Counted from the stretch's first letter, positions 46,779-53,120 are shown. The stretch is DNA of 64,000 bases from Candidatus Peribacteria bacterium (GCA_943357175.1 CALRGE010000006.1:25215-89214), one strand, 5' to 3'. Notes: generated from the letters alone by a model not told the origin. Translations and numbers: made by a program.

Positions 46779-46904
46779 AGCTAACGTCCGGGTATAGGCG
46801 ATGTTGTCTGGCGGTATAATATATCGCGAAGCAATCGACCGCTAGACAATATGGGTGAAGCGACGACTAAAAGGAGGAGTGGAACCGCCTATACCCTGTT
46901 GTAC
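46779..46904 (-). repeat. attC of cassette 9 (full length)
   Basis: AGCTAAC...GTTGTAC, 126 bp. Arms GGGTATAGGCG/CGCCTATACCC and TTGTCTGGCGGTAT/ACCGCTAGACAAT pair. Confidence 0.8.
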
Positions 46905-46918
46905 GATGAAACGAAAAT

Positions 46919-47221
46919 TTACTTTTCCTCGATTTCTACTTCTAGATGACCTTGTTTTTTTGCGAAATGAATTACTGTTTTTTCTCTAAATACACTCCAA
47001 TATGCATCAACTGTGTTTGAATAAGGTGAATCGTAAGGCGGGCAATCATTGCCTTCTACTGTTGCAACAAAATCTTCGTCTTTCATCTTATCGTGATAAT
47101 AATAAATAGGTTTCTTTTTATGATCATGATTCGTAAAAAGGTCACAGCTTATTTGGTATGTTTTGCCCGCCGTTTCAATGGACTTCATTTCGCCTGGTTT
47201 TAGTTTGAATTTTTGAGCCAT
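46919..47221 (-). CDS. Orphan protein (cassette 9)
   Basis: 100 residues from MAQKFKLKPGEMKSIETAGKTYQISCDLFTNHDHKKKPIYYYHDKMKDEDFVATVEGNDCPPYDSPYSNTVDAYWSVFREKTVIHFAKKQGHLEVEIEEK. The track start lies in the attC. The start codon is 1 bp from one arm of the cassette-body inverted repeat and the stop is inside the other arm. Soluble, with two cysteines. No family recognised. Confidence 0.65.
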   Translation of the reverse strand: MAQKFKLKPGEMKSIETAGKTYQISCDLFTNHDHKKKPIYYYHDKMKDEDFVATVEGNDCPPYDSPYSNTVDAYWSVFREKTVIHFAKKQGHLEVEIEEK

Positions 47222-47239
47222 ATAAATTTTCGTTTTTTC

Positions 47240-47363
47240 GTACAACGTCGAGTTTAAACGAAGTTTTGCGGTGGTAAAATAGCACGGAGTGCTTACCACT
47301 GTAAAACTTGGGTGAACGAACGGAGCATAGCGAAGTGTGTGAACCGTTTAAACTCTGTTATGT
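47240..47363 (-). repeat. attC of cassette 8 (full length)
   Basis: GTACAAC...GTTATGT, 124 bp. Arms GAGTTTAAAC/GTTTAAACTC are perfect; inner TGCGGTGGTAA/TTACCACTG also pairs. Confidence 0.8.
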
Positions 47364-47461
47364 GCTGTTTGCAAGGTTTACACATAATTTATTTTAAAAT
47401 CTTATTCCGATTTCATTTCTTAAACTATTTATATTGCCTAAATTTACCGACAGCAAATGGC
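47364..47461 (-). other. ORF-less mini-cassette (cassette 8 body)
   Basis: Only ~98 bp separate two full-length attC sites. The longest minus-strand ORF starting and ending within it is 12 codons (MPFAVGKFRQYK). Its ends still show the body inverted repeat (GTTATGTGCTGTTTGC versus GTTATATGCCATTTGC). The 47394-47585 track ORF is read-through of the neighbouring attC. Confidence 0.7.
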
Positions 47462-47575
47462 ATATAACGTCCGTGAATAACTGAAGTTTGGTAAGGCTAT
47501 AATATCGCGAAGCGGTAGCCTTGCCAAACTTGGGAGAACGAACGCAGTGAGTGAACCAGTTATTCACTGTTAGCC
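47462..47575 (-). repeat. attC of cassette 7 (full length, identical to cassette 2 site)
   Basis: ATATAAC...GTTAGCC, 114 bp. From AACGTCCG to the R'' box and beyond into ACTCATTTGG it is identical to 51939-52052. Confidence 0.85.
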
Positions 47576-47587
47576 GTTGTGCCAAAT

Positions 47588-47935
47588 TTACTCATTTGGG
47601 AACTCTTCACCTGTTTTTATATATCTCCATGTGAATTTAGCCCACATACCCGCCCATTTCTTTGCGTCATCGATTGTTGGCGTTGATTCTGGATAATCAC
47701 CGATGCAAACCATTTTCCCTCCCCGTGAGTTATCACGAAAATGGGTTATGCTGGTTTTAGCATCGCGATCACCATATGTTGGCTGTTCAACGATATCGAT
47801 TTCAAAGTAGGGTTGCCCATTTTCTGAAGTACATGGAACGAGATTGAATTTGAATGTTGCCTCTCCATCTTCGGTCACATATTCGAATGCTTCAACTTTT
47901 GGATTTTCGTCGGGGAGGGAAATGGTTTCTGACAT
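47588..47935 (-). CDS. Orphan protein, paralog of cassette 2 (cassette 7)
   Basis: 115 residues: MSETISLPDENPKVEAFEYVTEDGEATFKFNLVPCTSENGQPYFEIDIVEQ, ending KFTWRYIKTGEEFPNE. It differs from the cassette 2 protein at 10 positions (91% identity). Single soluble domain, no family recognised. Retention of the reading frame and mostly conservative changes in both copies argue that the protein is functional. ATAACCCGCCCAAAAAC precedes the ATG. Confidence 0.75.
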   Translation of the reverse strand: MSETISLPDENPKVEAFEYVTEDGEATFKFNLVPCTSENGQPYFEIDIVEQPTYGDRDAKTSITHFRDNSRGGKMVCIGDYPESTPTIDDAKKWAGMWAKFTWRYIKTGEEFPNE

Positions 47936-47966
47936 GTTTTTGGGCGGGTTATAAATTTGGCATTTC

Positions 47967-48072
47967 GGCTAACGTTCGCGCATAAACGAAGATGACCAGC
48001 GGTAGCATATCCCGAAGGGTTACCGCTGGTCAATTTGTGCGAACGAAGTGAGCCGTTTATGCGCTGTTAGCG
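47967..48072 (-). repeat. attC of cassette 6 (full length)
   Basis: GGCTAAC...GTTAGCG, 106 bp. Arms GCGCATAAACG/CGTTTATGCGC and GACCAGCGGTA/TACCGCTGGTC pair. Closely similar to the cassette 1 site at 52444. Confidence 0.85.
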
Positions 48073-48102
48073 GACAGTTGGGCTGTTTTTATAGCGATTG
48101 CA

Positions 48103-48684
48103 TTATCCGCAATTTTTACAATCTGAACCGTATATCATTTCTGCCCATTTTCTAAGACCCACCATAACATCAACTGAGACTGATCCACTTTTGTACCAAT
48201 GACTGCAATCGCTGTCTGGCACTTCCTCGTCACTGCATATAAAATCACTACCCTTTAGGTATGTTACCAAATCACTACTTGGATTATCTGTGAATATTAC
48301 CACATCACTGAATGTTTTTGAACCAAAGAGTTCATTCAAGCGGTCTTCACCGCAAGCAGCGGCGGTAAACAAGCCAGCGATTTGATGATAATCATCAGCT
48401 GTGGTTTTGTATTCAACTGCGACTGGATAAATCGTACGAGTATAACCGATATCCAACGATACTTTAGATGGTTCTTGGGTACATGCTGAACTGTTAGAGT
48501 CGAGTGAAATGAGCTGACTTGTTTCCTCTTTATCTTCACTTTCTTCAACAGTAGCTGGTTCAGTTTTTAGTTCTTCGATTGCTTTACTTAGAGTATTAAA
48601 TTGTGATTGTTGCCAAATATACATGCCACCGCCAACAACCGCTGCTGTGATAACTATCGATAAGAGAATGTGCCAGACTTTCAT
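48103..48684 (-). CDS. Membrane-anchored Cys-containing protein (cassette 6)
   Basis: 193 residues. N-terminal anchor MKVWHILLSIVITAAVVGGGMYIWQQSQ, an acidic linker, then an extracytoplasmic domain with several cysteines (SSACTQEP, AAACGEDR, FICSDEE, DSDCSHW, GSDCKNCG). The anchor (IVITA.v.GGG.Y.WQ) matches that of the cassette 10 protein. Function unknown; probable surface protein. Confidence 0.7.
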   Translation of the reverse strand: MKVWHILLSIVITAAVVGGGMYIWQQSQFNTLSKAIEELKTEPATVEESEDKEETSQLISLDSNSSACTQEPSKVSLDIGYTRTIYPVAVEYKTTADDYHQIAGLFTAAACGEDRLNELFGSKTFSDVVIFTDNPSSDLVTYLKGSDFICSDEEVPDSDCSHWYKSGSVSVDVMVGLRKWAEMIYGSDCKNCG

Positions 48685-48753
48685 ATTTTTTCAGTTAATG
48701 TTAATTGCGATTGGATAATACTATTTTCGTGAGAATAAAAACAGCCCAATTTC

Positions 48754-48851
48754 CGCTAACGTTCGCGTATATCTGATGTTGCGACCGCAGGGAGCAATAT
48801 GGGTGAGCATTTGCCGTTAGGCAAGCGCGAACCAGATATACGCTGTTAGCT
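48754..48851 (-). repeat. attC of cassette 5 (full length)
   Basis: CGCTAAC...GTTAGCT, 98 bp. Arms GCGTATATCTG/CAGATATACGC pair. Confidence 0.8.
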
Positions 48852-48948
48852 GATGTATTCATTTTCTTTTCCGACAATAGTCGGTTGTTTTTAAAATTTT
48901 CAAATTTCTTTTTCCGTTTTGGGCGAAGGGCAGAGGGGAATTAAAGGG
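48845..48948. repeat. Left arm of the ~100-bp inverted repeat around cassette 5
   Basis: Pairs with 50378-50480. Shared core on the plus strand: TTTTAAAATTTTCAAATTTC and TTTTTC, then GAGGGGAA. Includes a small hairpin CCGACAATAGTCGG; the corresponding place in the other arm holds a different hairpin (TGGGC-TACC-GCCCA). Confidence 0.7.
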
Positions 48949-48972
48949 GTGAATGCCCGTAGCCCAAAACAC

Positions 48973-49971
48973 CTAATCAAATAAGTGGTTATCGCTTATT
49001 GTGATTTCTTTATCATTCTCGAACACTTTTTTCTCTTTAACGTCAATAACTATGACACCATATGTTTTTTTTGCATGACAGTTTGGGCAGAGAACCCACA
49101 AATTATTTAACTTCTCATTTCCACCGTCAGCTTTTTCTACAATATGGTCTACGTGTATTATCCATCCCTGCTTTCCGTTTCTTCTTTTATATTCGCACTT
49201 AAAACCACAAACCTGGCATGAATAGTTTTCTATCTTAGCTACACGTCTTTTTTGAATTTGATTCTCTTTCCTTACTTTAATCTCACCATATTTGACTGCA
49301 TGAGAAGCAGAATCACTATTATCAAAATCTTTTGCTTGGTTTAAAAGCTGTTCTTTAGTAAGAATTGATAACTTTTCATCTAAATTTTCAGCTAATTTTC
49401 TTTCTAAAACACTCTCGTCCGAAATTTTTGTACGTGAAAAAAAATCTTGATTCTGATTAAGAATTAAATCTTCGTATATTTCATTTATTCCTGAAGCGCT
49501 TCCATTCACAGGGAATTGTGGAGTTTCCTGATTTAACTTTTGTGATTCTTTATTTAATTTAGATATTTCAATACCATTTTGAGTAAGAATCTCTATTTCT
49601 GCAATAATTTCTTCGGGCTCCTTGTTTTGTATTGCTTTGTCGAGATTAATATTACTGATATCTGAGAATAAATACACCTCTTTAAGGGGTACAACATATG
49701 GCCAATAATTTTCATTGTCTCTTGTTTCTTGTAGCCACCATTTTTCATCTTTAACGGTCAATGGCGCACCTACATAACCAAACCCTATAACACAGGATTT
49801 TGTTTTGTTTGAAAACTCAGATTTTTTTGTAGAATGAAAAATCACAGTATCACCGGGTTGTATTTTATTCTGCCACAAACCTTTATTGTTTTCGTTTAAA
49901 GCCCAATTGTTTAATCCTAGAGCTGTTATCCAATTTTCTGGTGGACCTGTAAAACGCCATATATTATTCAT
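48973..49971 (-). CDS. EVE-HNH modification-dependent restriction-like nuclease (cassette 5)
   Basis: Start at MNNIWRFTGPPENWITALGLNNWALNENNKGLW (49971, 332 residues), 1 bp after the mazG stop; the track start overlaps mazG. Residues ~1-130 look like an EVE/PUA-type fold (PGDTVIFHSTKK, VIGFGYVGAPL), a reader of modified bases. The C-terminus is an HNH nuclease: CQVCGFKCEYKRRNGKQGWIIHVDHIVEKADGGNEKLNNLWVLCPNCHAKKTYG. EVE-HNH fusions are predicted to restrict DNA with modified bases. Paired with a MazG-like enzyme, it suggests an anti-phage cassette. Confidence 0.85.
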   Translation of the reverse strand: MNNIWRFTGPPENWITALGLNNWALNENNKGLWQNKIQPGDTVIFHSTKKSEFSNKTKSCVIGFGYVGAPLTVKDEKWWLQETRDNENYWPYVVPLKEVYLFSDISNINLDKAIQNKEPEEIIAEIEILTQNGIEISKLNKESQKLNQETPQFPVNGSASGINEIYEDLILNQNQDFFSRTKISDESVLERKLAENLDEKLSILTKEQLLNQAKDFDNSDSASHAVKYGEIKVRKENQIQKRRVAKIENYSCQVCGFKCEYKRRNGKQGWIIHVDHIVEKADGGNEKLNNLWVLCPNCHAKKTYGVIVIDVKEKKVFENDKEITISDNHLFD

Positions 49972-49972
49972 A

Positions 49973-50320
49973 TTAAAGTTTGTTATATTTTGTATGTTTT
50001 CCTTTAGATTTTTCAACCGGGTATTTCTTGTCGTTTGAATCAATTTTTTTATCTAGTGCATCTATAATATCAATATCTAAATCATGACTCATGAGTAACA
50101 CCCAATATAGAACGTCGGCTAGCTCCTCTCCAATTTCACTTTTATGAGACTTGATATATTCATTTATCTCCGCACCATTCTTCCATTGGAAATGCTCAAC
50201 AACCTCACTTGCCTCCAGGGAAAGTGATAACGCGACATCTTTTGGATTGTGAAATTGCTTCCAATCTCTAGCGTCGCGAAATTCTATTATTTTTTTTATC
50301 AATTCATTTAGTGATTTCAT
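49973..50320 (-). CDS. MazG-like NTP pyrophosphohydrolase (cassette 5)
   Basis: 115 residues, all-alpha: RDWKQFHNPKDVALSLSLEASEVVEHFQWKNGAEINEY, then EIGEELADVLYWVLLMSHDLDIDIIDALDKKI. The E-x-x-E...E-x-x-D metal-binding motifs and the 'F.W' signature identify the MazG/dCTPase (RS21-C6) group, which hydrolyses non-canonical or excess (d)NTPs. TACAAT stands 6 nt before the ATG, so it may have its own leaderless promoter within the cassette. Joined to the EVE-HNH gene. Confidence 0.88.
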   Translation of the reverse strand: MKSLNELIKKIIEFRDARDWKQFHNPKDVALSLSLEASEVVEHFQWKNGAEINEYIKSHKSEIGEELADVLYWVLLMSHDLDIDIIDALDKKIDSNDKKYPVEKSKGKHTKYNKL

Positions 50321-50377
50321 AGGTTTATTGTATTCGTTTTCCCCTTATAAATAAATGTTTTCGGAGCGGAGCGGAGA

Positions 50378-50480
50378 AAACTCCTTATATTCCCCTCTAA
50401 AAATAAAGAAAAAGAAATTTGAAAATTTTTTAAAACAATTGGGCGGTAGCCCAGAAAAGAAAAGGGATATTTCAGCTAAC
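50378..50480. repeat. Right arm of the ~100-bp inverted repeat around cassette 5
   Basis: TTCCCCTC, then GAAAAAGAAATTTGAAAATTTT, then TGGGCGGTAGCCCA and the R' box AGCTAAC. It lies between the mazG start and the attC of cassette 4. Confidence 0.7.
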
Positions 50481-50595
50481 GTTCCAGAATATGCGATGTT
50501 TGCTGGTGATATAATAGCGAACGGAGTGAGCCATCACCAGCAAATATTGGTGTAGCGAGGTGCAGCCGAGCGAAACCGCATATTTTGTGTTATAT
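50474..50595 (-). repeat. attC of cassette 4 (full length)
   Basis: AGCTAAC...GTTATAT, 122 bp. Arms AATATGCG/CGCATATT and TTGCTGGTGAT/ATCACCAGCAA pair. Confidence 0.8.
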
Positions 50596-50660
50596 GTGCC
50601 GAAGGTCGAGCCCGAGTGCAACGTCCCGAAGGGCGGGCGAGCGTAATAAAAGCCGCCGCT

Positions 50661-50921
50661 TTATTTTTGTTTTTTTAATTGTTGAACTAAAGCTCGCAAT
50701 TGGTCAGCTGTTTGAATTTCATCACCATGCTCAAGTAAATGATCGTGCAATGCATCAAGTAGCTCTCCGTTGCCAGCGACTTGTTCGCTGACCAAAATTT
50801 CTCTCCATTGCTCATCAGTAATATCTCTGCCAGCCATTGCTCCAAGAGCATTGATATTGCCCTCGAGATCTTGGTGAGAAATTAGTGCGAGCTTTAGTTC
50901 TAATTTTGGACCGTTTTCCAT
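50661..50921 (-). CDS. Small orphan protein (cassette 4)
   Basis: 86 residues: MENGPKLELKLALISHQDLEGNINALGAMAGRDITDEQWREILVSEQVAGNGELLDALHDHLLEHGDEIQTADQLRALVQQLKKQK. Helical, acidic, soluble. A 14-bp perfect inverted repeat (TAATAAAAGCCGCC, 50644-50657; GGCGGCTTTTATTA, 50946-50959) flanks the ORF. No family recognised. Confidence 0.65.
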   Translation of the reverse strand: MENGPKLELKLALISHQDLEGNINALGAMAGRDITDEQWREILVSEQVAGNGELLDALHDHLLEHGDEIQTADQLRALVQQLKKQK

Positions 50922-50963
50922 ATGATTTGTTAGTTAATGGTTAAAGGCGGCTTTTATTATGAC

Positions 50964-51080
50964 ATATAACGTTCGCGCCTAACCGAAGTTTTTCGTGGCG
51001 GTATAATTTGGAGCGGAGCGACCCACCGCCACAAAAAATTTGGGAGAGCCCGCAGGCGAACCGGTTAGGCGCTGTTAGCT
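50964..51080 (-). repeat. attC of cassette 3 (full length)
   Basis: ATATAAC...GTTAGCT, 117 bp. Arms GCGCCTAACCG/CGGTTAGGCGC and CGTGGCGGT/ACCGCCACA pair. Confidence 0.85.
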
Positions 51081-51100
51081 GATGTTTGGCCCCCGTCCCC

Positions 51101-51853
51101 TTAAGCTGCTTTTGCTTGTTGATTTATTCCTCCCGAAAAGACTTGTTGAAATGCTGCTTGAGTATTTGGATCAAAGGCGACAATCTTTATTTCGTCGAAG
51201 GCCGCAAGTTCAAGTACTACGTCATAAAGACCTTTTTGAATAGCACGTGCACTTTCCATTGGATTCACGCCGCCAGCTCCAGCTCCGAGTGCTGGTATTG
51301 ATAAGGTTTTGAATCCTTTGGATTTTGCTTCAATCACAATATTGCGCGTTGCCCTTCTGATAGCTTCTGGTGTTGCCTTACCGCCCCATTCCATGACCGC
51401 GGCGTGAATGATTTGTGGACCAATTTTTCCACCTGTTGTCGTTGCTGCTTTGCCCATCTCAAGTGGCTGTTTCCCACCTTTGGTAATAGCGTCACATGCT
51501 ATTTGAACTTGCGGCCCGCCTTTCGTTCTAATTGCACCCGCAACACCACCACCTAATTTAAGTTGAGTATTTGCGGCGTTTACAATTGCGTCAGTCTTTT
51601 GATTAGTAATATCTCCTTGGGCTATGTTACAACGACCATTCATCAAAGCCGCAAATAGCTTGTCTTTAACTTTGTTCACCATTGGCTCAACTTTGTTTAC
51701 GTCAAAGAGCCTTTGATCCAAAAGCCCTCTTACTTTAGCTATTGCACTTCTTGTTTCTGCCACTACATTATTTGGCAGGCGCTTTGAACGTTCAGCCTGA
51801 GTAAGGTTTTTATCGAGGTAGTCTACGCATTTTGTGAAGGCTTCTTTACACAT
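51101..51853 (-). CDS. Macro-domain protein (cassette 3)
   Basis: 250 residues. A helical N-terminal region of ~85 residues precedes a macro domain: NIAQGDITNQKTDAIVNAANTQLKLGGGVAGAIRTKGG, then IIHAAVMEWGG and TLSIPALGAGAGGVNPMESA. These are the GDIT, NAAN, GGGVAGAI and ALGAG.GG motifs that bind ADP-ribose. Likely an ADP-ribose or O-acetyl-ADP-ribose hydrolase or de-ADP-ribosylase; the N-terminal helices are not typical and could bind a partner. No ADP-ribosyltransferase is in the window. Confidence 0.9.
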   Translation of the reverse strand: MCKEAFTKCVDYLDKNLTQAERSKRLPNNVVAETRSAIAKVRGLLDQRLFDVNKVEPMVNKVKDKLFAALMNGRCNIAQGDITNQKTDAIVNAANTQLKLGGGVAGAIRTKGGPQVQIACDAITKGGKQPLEMGKAATTTGGKIGPQIIHAAVMEWGGKATPEAIRRATRNIVIEAKSKGFKTLSIPALGAGAGGVNPMESARAIQKGLYDVVLELAAFDEIKIVAFDPNTQAAFQQVFSGGINQQAKAA

Positions 51854-51938
51854 ATGGCTTAATTAGTGTTAGGGAGGAATAGTCTCATATTTTTACTGTC
51901 CTGTCAACTCTTTTGCCATGATCAGGGGGCCAAATTTC

Positions 51939-52052
51939 AGCTAACGTCCGTGAATAACTGAAGTTTGGTAAGGCTATAATATCGCGAAGCGGTAGCCTTG
52001 CCAAACTTGGGAGAACGAACGCAGTGAGTGAACCAGTTATTCACTGTTAGCC
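51939..52052 (-). repeat. attC of cassette 2 (full length)
   Basis: AGCTAAC...GTTAGCC, 114 bp. Arms GTGAATAACTG/CAGTTATTCAC and TTTGGTAAGGCTA/TAGCCTTGCCAAA pair. Identical in its interior to the cassette 7 site. Confidence 0.85.
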
Positions 52053-52064
52053 GTTGTGCCAAAT

Positions 52065-52412
52065 TTACTCATTTGGAAATTCCTTACCTGTTTTTATATA
52101 CCTCCATGTAAATTTAGCCCACATACCCGCCCACTTCTTTGCATCTTCAATTGTTGGCGTTGATTCTGGATAATCACCGATACAAACCATTTTCCCTCCC
52201 CGTGAGTTACCACGAAAATGGGTTATGCTGGTTTTTGCATCTCGATCTCCATATTCAGGTTGTTCAACAATATCAATTTCAAAGTATGGTTTCCCATTTT
52301 CGGAAGTAGATGGAACAAGATTGAATTTGAATGTTGCTTCTCCATCTTCAGTAATATATTCAAATGGCTCAATCTGTGGATTTTCGTCGGGGAGGGAAAT
52401 GGTTTCTGACAT
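52065..52412 (-). CDS. Orphan protein, paralog of cassette 7 (cassette 2)
   Basis: 115 residues: MSETISLPDENPQIEPFEYITEDGEATFKFNLVPSTSENGKPYFEIDIVEQ... See 47588-47935: 91% identical protein, and closely related attC sites on both sides. The stop codon lies in the left arm of the cassette-body inverted repeat. ATAACCCGCCTAGCAAT precedes the ATG. Function unknown. Confidence 0.75.
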   Translation of the reverse strand: MSETISLPDENPQIEPFEYITEDGEATFKFNLVPSTSENGKPYFEIDIVEQPEYGDRDAKTSITHFRGNSRGGKMVCIGDYPESTPTIEDAKKWAGMWAKFTWRYIKTGKEFPNE

Positions 52413-52443
52413 ATTGCTAGGCGGGTTATAAATTTGGCATTTC

Positions 52444-52548
52444 GGCTAACGTCCCGCATAAACGAAGATGACCAGCGGTAGAATATCCCGAAGGGTTACC
52501 GCTGGTCAATTTATGCGAACGAAGTGAGCCGTTTATGCGCTGTTGTAC
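52444..52548 (-). repeat. attC of cassette 1 (full length)
   Basis: GGCTAAC...GTTGTAC, 105 bp. Arms CGCATAAACG/CGTTTATGCG and GACCAGCGGTA/TACCGCTGGTC pair. Confidence 0.85.
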
Positions 52549-52562
52549 GATGAAATGAAAAA

Positions 52563-52961
52563 TTACATCGGTATATTTGGACCGCAATAGGCACCCATAT
52601 CAAAAGGCCCTTTGTAATCTGCTGGCGGCAAATTTGTATCTGGAGTAACGATGAAACTCACACATCCCATTCCGTTCATTTGCGGGGTGTCATTTACAGC
52701 ATCCATTACTATTTTCGTTTTATCATTTGGAACTCCTTTGTAAACAATTTCACCTGGTCGATCGCCAGCCGCCAGTGCGAGAGGCAGCCCTAGCGAAGCA
52801 ACTTTTGCTGTTGCTACAGTCATAATTGCTGATAGTGCCGGATTATCTTTTGGCAAAACCGTTTCCATTTTTGATAAATCCATAGCTGGTGTTGGATTCT
52901 CAGCAAGTGCTGGAGTGCTAAACGCTAGTGCTGAAGCTAATAGGGCTGCTGATCTAGACAT
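52563..52961 (-). CDS. Exported orphan protein (cassette 1, next to attI)
   Basis: 132 residues. MSRSAALLASALAFSTPALAENPTPA is a classical cleavable signal peptide (ALA). The mature part has Cys residues in GMGCVSF and GAYCGPN and the segment LALAAGDRPGEIVYKGVPNDKTKIVMDAVNDTPQMNGMG. As the first cassette it should be the most recent insertion. It has its own strong promoter within the cassette. No family recognised. Confidence 0.75.
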   Translation of the reverse strand: MSRSAALLASALAFSTPALAENPTPAMDLSKMETVLPKDNPALSAIMTVATAKVASLGLPLALAAGDRPGEIVYKGVPNDKTKIVMDAVNDTPQMNGMGCVSFIVTPDTNLPPADYKGPFDMGAYCGPNIPM

Positions 52962-52991
52962 AAAATATTGTGATTAAAGGTTGGGTGCCAA

Positions 52992-53018
52992 ATTATCACA
53001 TAATGATAACTTTGTCAA
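52992..53018 (-). promoter_or_regulatory. Strong promoter ahead of cassette 1, with overlapping palindrome
   Basis: On the minus strand a perfect -35 TTGACA (53013-53018) is followed 15 bp later by GATAAT (52992-52997) with an upstream TGT; a 17-bp spacing to TAATTT is the alternative. TTATCA-CATAA-TGATAA, a palindrome, overlaps the -10 and spacer and could be an operator. The promoter lies between the attI-like crossover point and the ORF, so it formally belongs to cassette 1. It can read through into following cassettes. Confidence 0.7.
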
Positions 53019-53048
53019 GTCGCTAATCTGTAAATTTTTCATTTTTTC

Positions 53049-53093
53049 GTACAACTCCATCTTGTGCGAACTTACAACCTGAAGGAGTTGGAT
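53049..53093. other. attI-like recombination site
   Basis: GTACAAC (53049-53055) matches the R' boxes of the array and forms the junction with cassette 1. Inverted repeat CAACTCC...GGAGTTG leads to GTTGGAT (53087-53093), a perfect GTTRRRY. The site is thus attC-like in outline but only 45 bp. A second near-match (TTACAAC) lies in the loop. Position between array and recombinase is where attI is expected. Confidence 0.65.
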
Positions 53094-53101
53094 GAAAGGT
53101 T

Positions 53102-53120
53102 TTATTCAGGACTTATTCAG
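53102..53120 (+). repeat. 8-bp direct repeat between attI-like site and recombinase
   Basis: TTATTCAG occurs at 53102-53109 and 53113-53120 with an 11-bp period, about one helical turn. In class 1 integrons, two direct repeats that bind the integrase lie on this side of attI. These may be the equivalents, or an operator for the recombinase gene. Confidence 0.45.

Larger units (their letters stand above)
42407..53055. repeat. Inverted repeats bracketing each cassette body (list)
   Basis: Arm pairs, left/right, numbered as cassettes. 1: 52542-52567/53029-53055. 2: 52046-52067/52429-52450. 3: 51074-51094/51925-51945. 4: 50589-50657/50946-50970 (46-bp insert in left arm). 5: 48845-48948/50378-50480. 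6: 48066-48092/48735-48760. 7: 47569-47590/47952-47973. 8: 47357-47372/47453-47468. 9: 46898-46921/47223-47246. 10: 46162-46188/46760-46785. 12: 45018-45046/45515-45542. 13: 44583-44610/44876-44906. 14 and 15: weak. 16: 42418-42429/42920-42931. Cassette 11: none seen. The arms begin in the R'' box and end in the next R' box, so each cassette body is itself a palindrome with the ORF as its loop. Confidence 0.75.

Noticed and set aside
47394-47585. 63-residue ORF in the array
   Set aside because: Most of it (MAQRLTVNNWFTHCVRSPKFGKATA) is translation of the attC at 47462-47575; the similar ORF 44831-45040 (NNWFTHPATLHSF) is likewise attC read-through.
42374-52548. Repeated units considered as CRISPR or tandem repeats
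   Set aside because: Units vary in length and sequence, are imperfect palindromes with R boxes, and are spaced by ORFs of different size; no cas genes are present.
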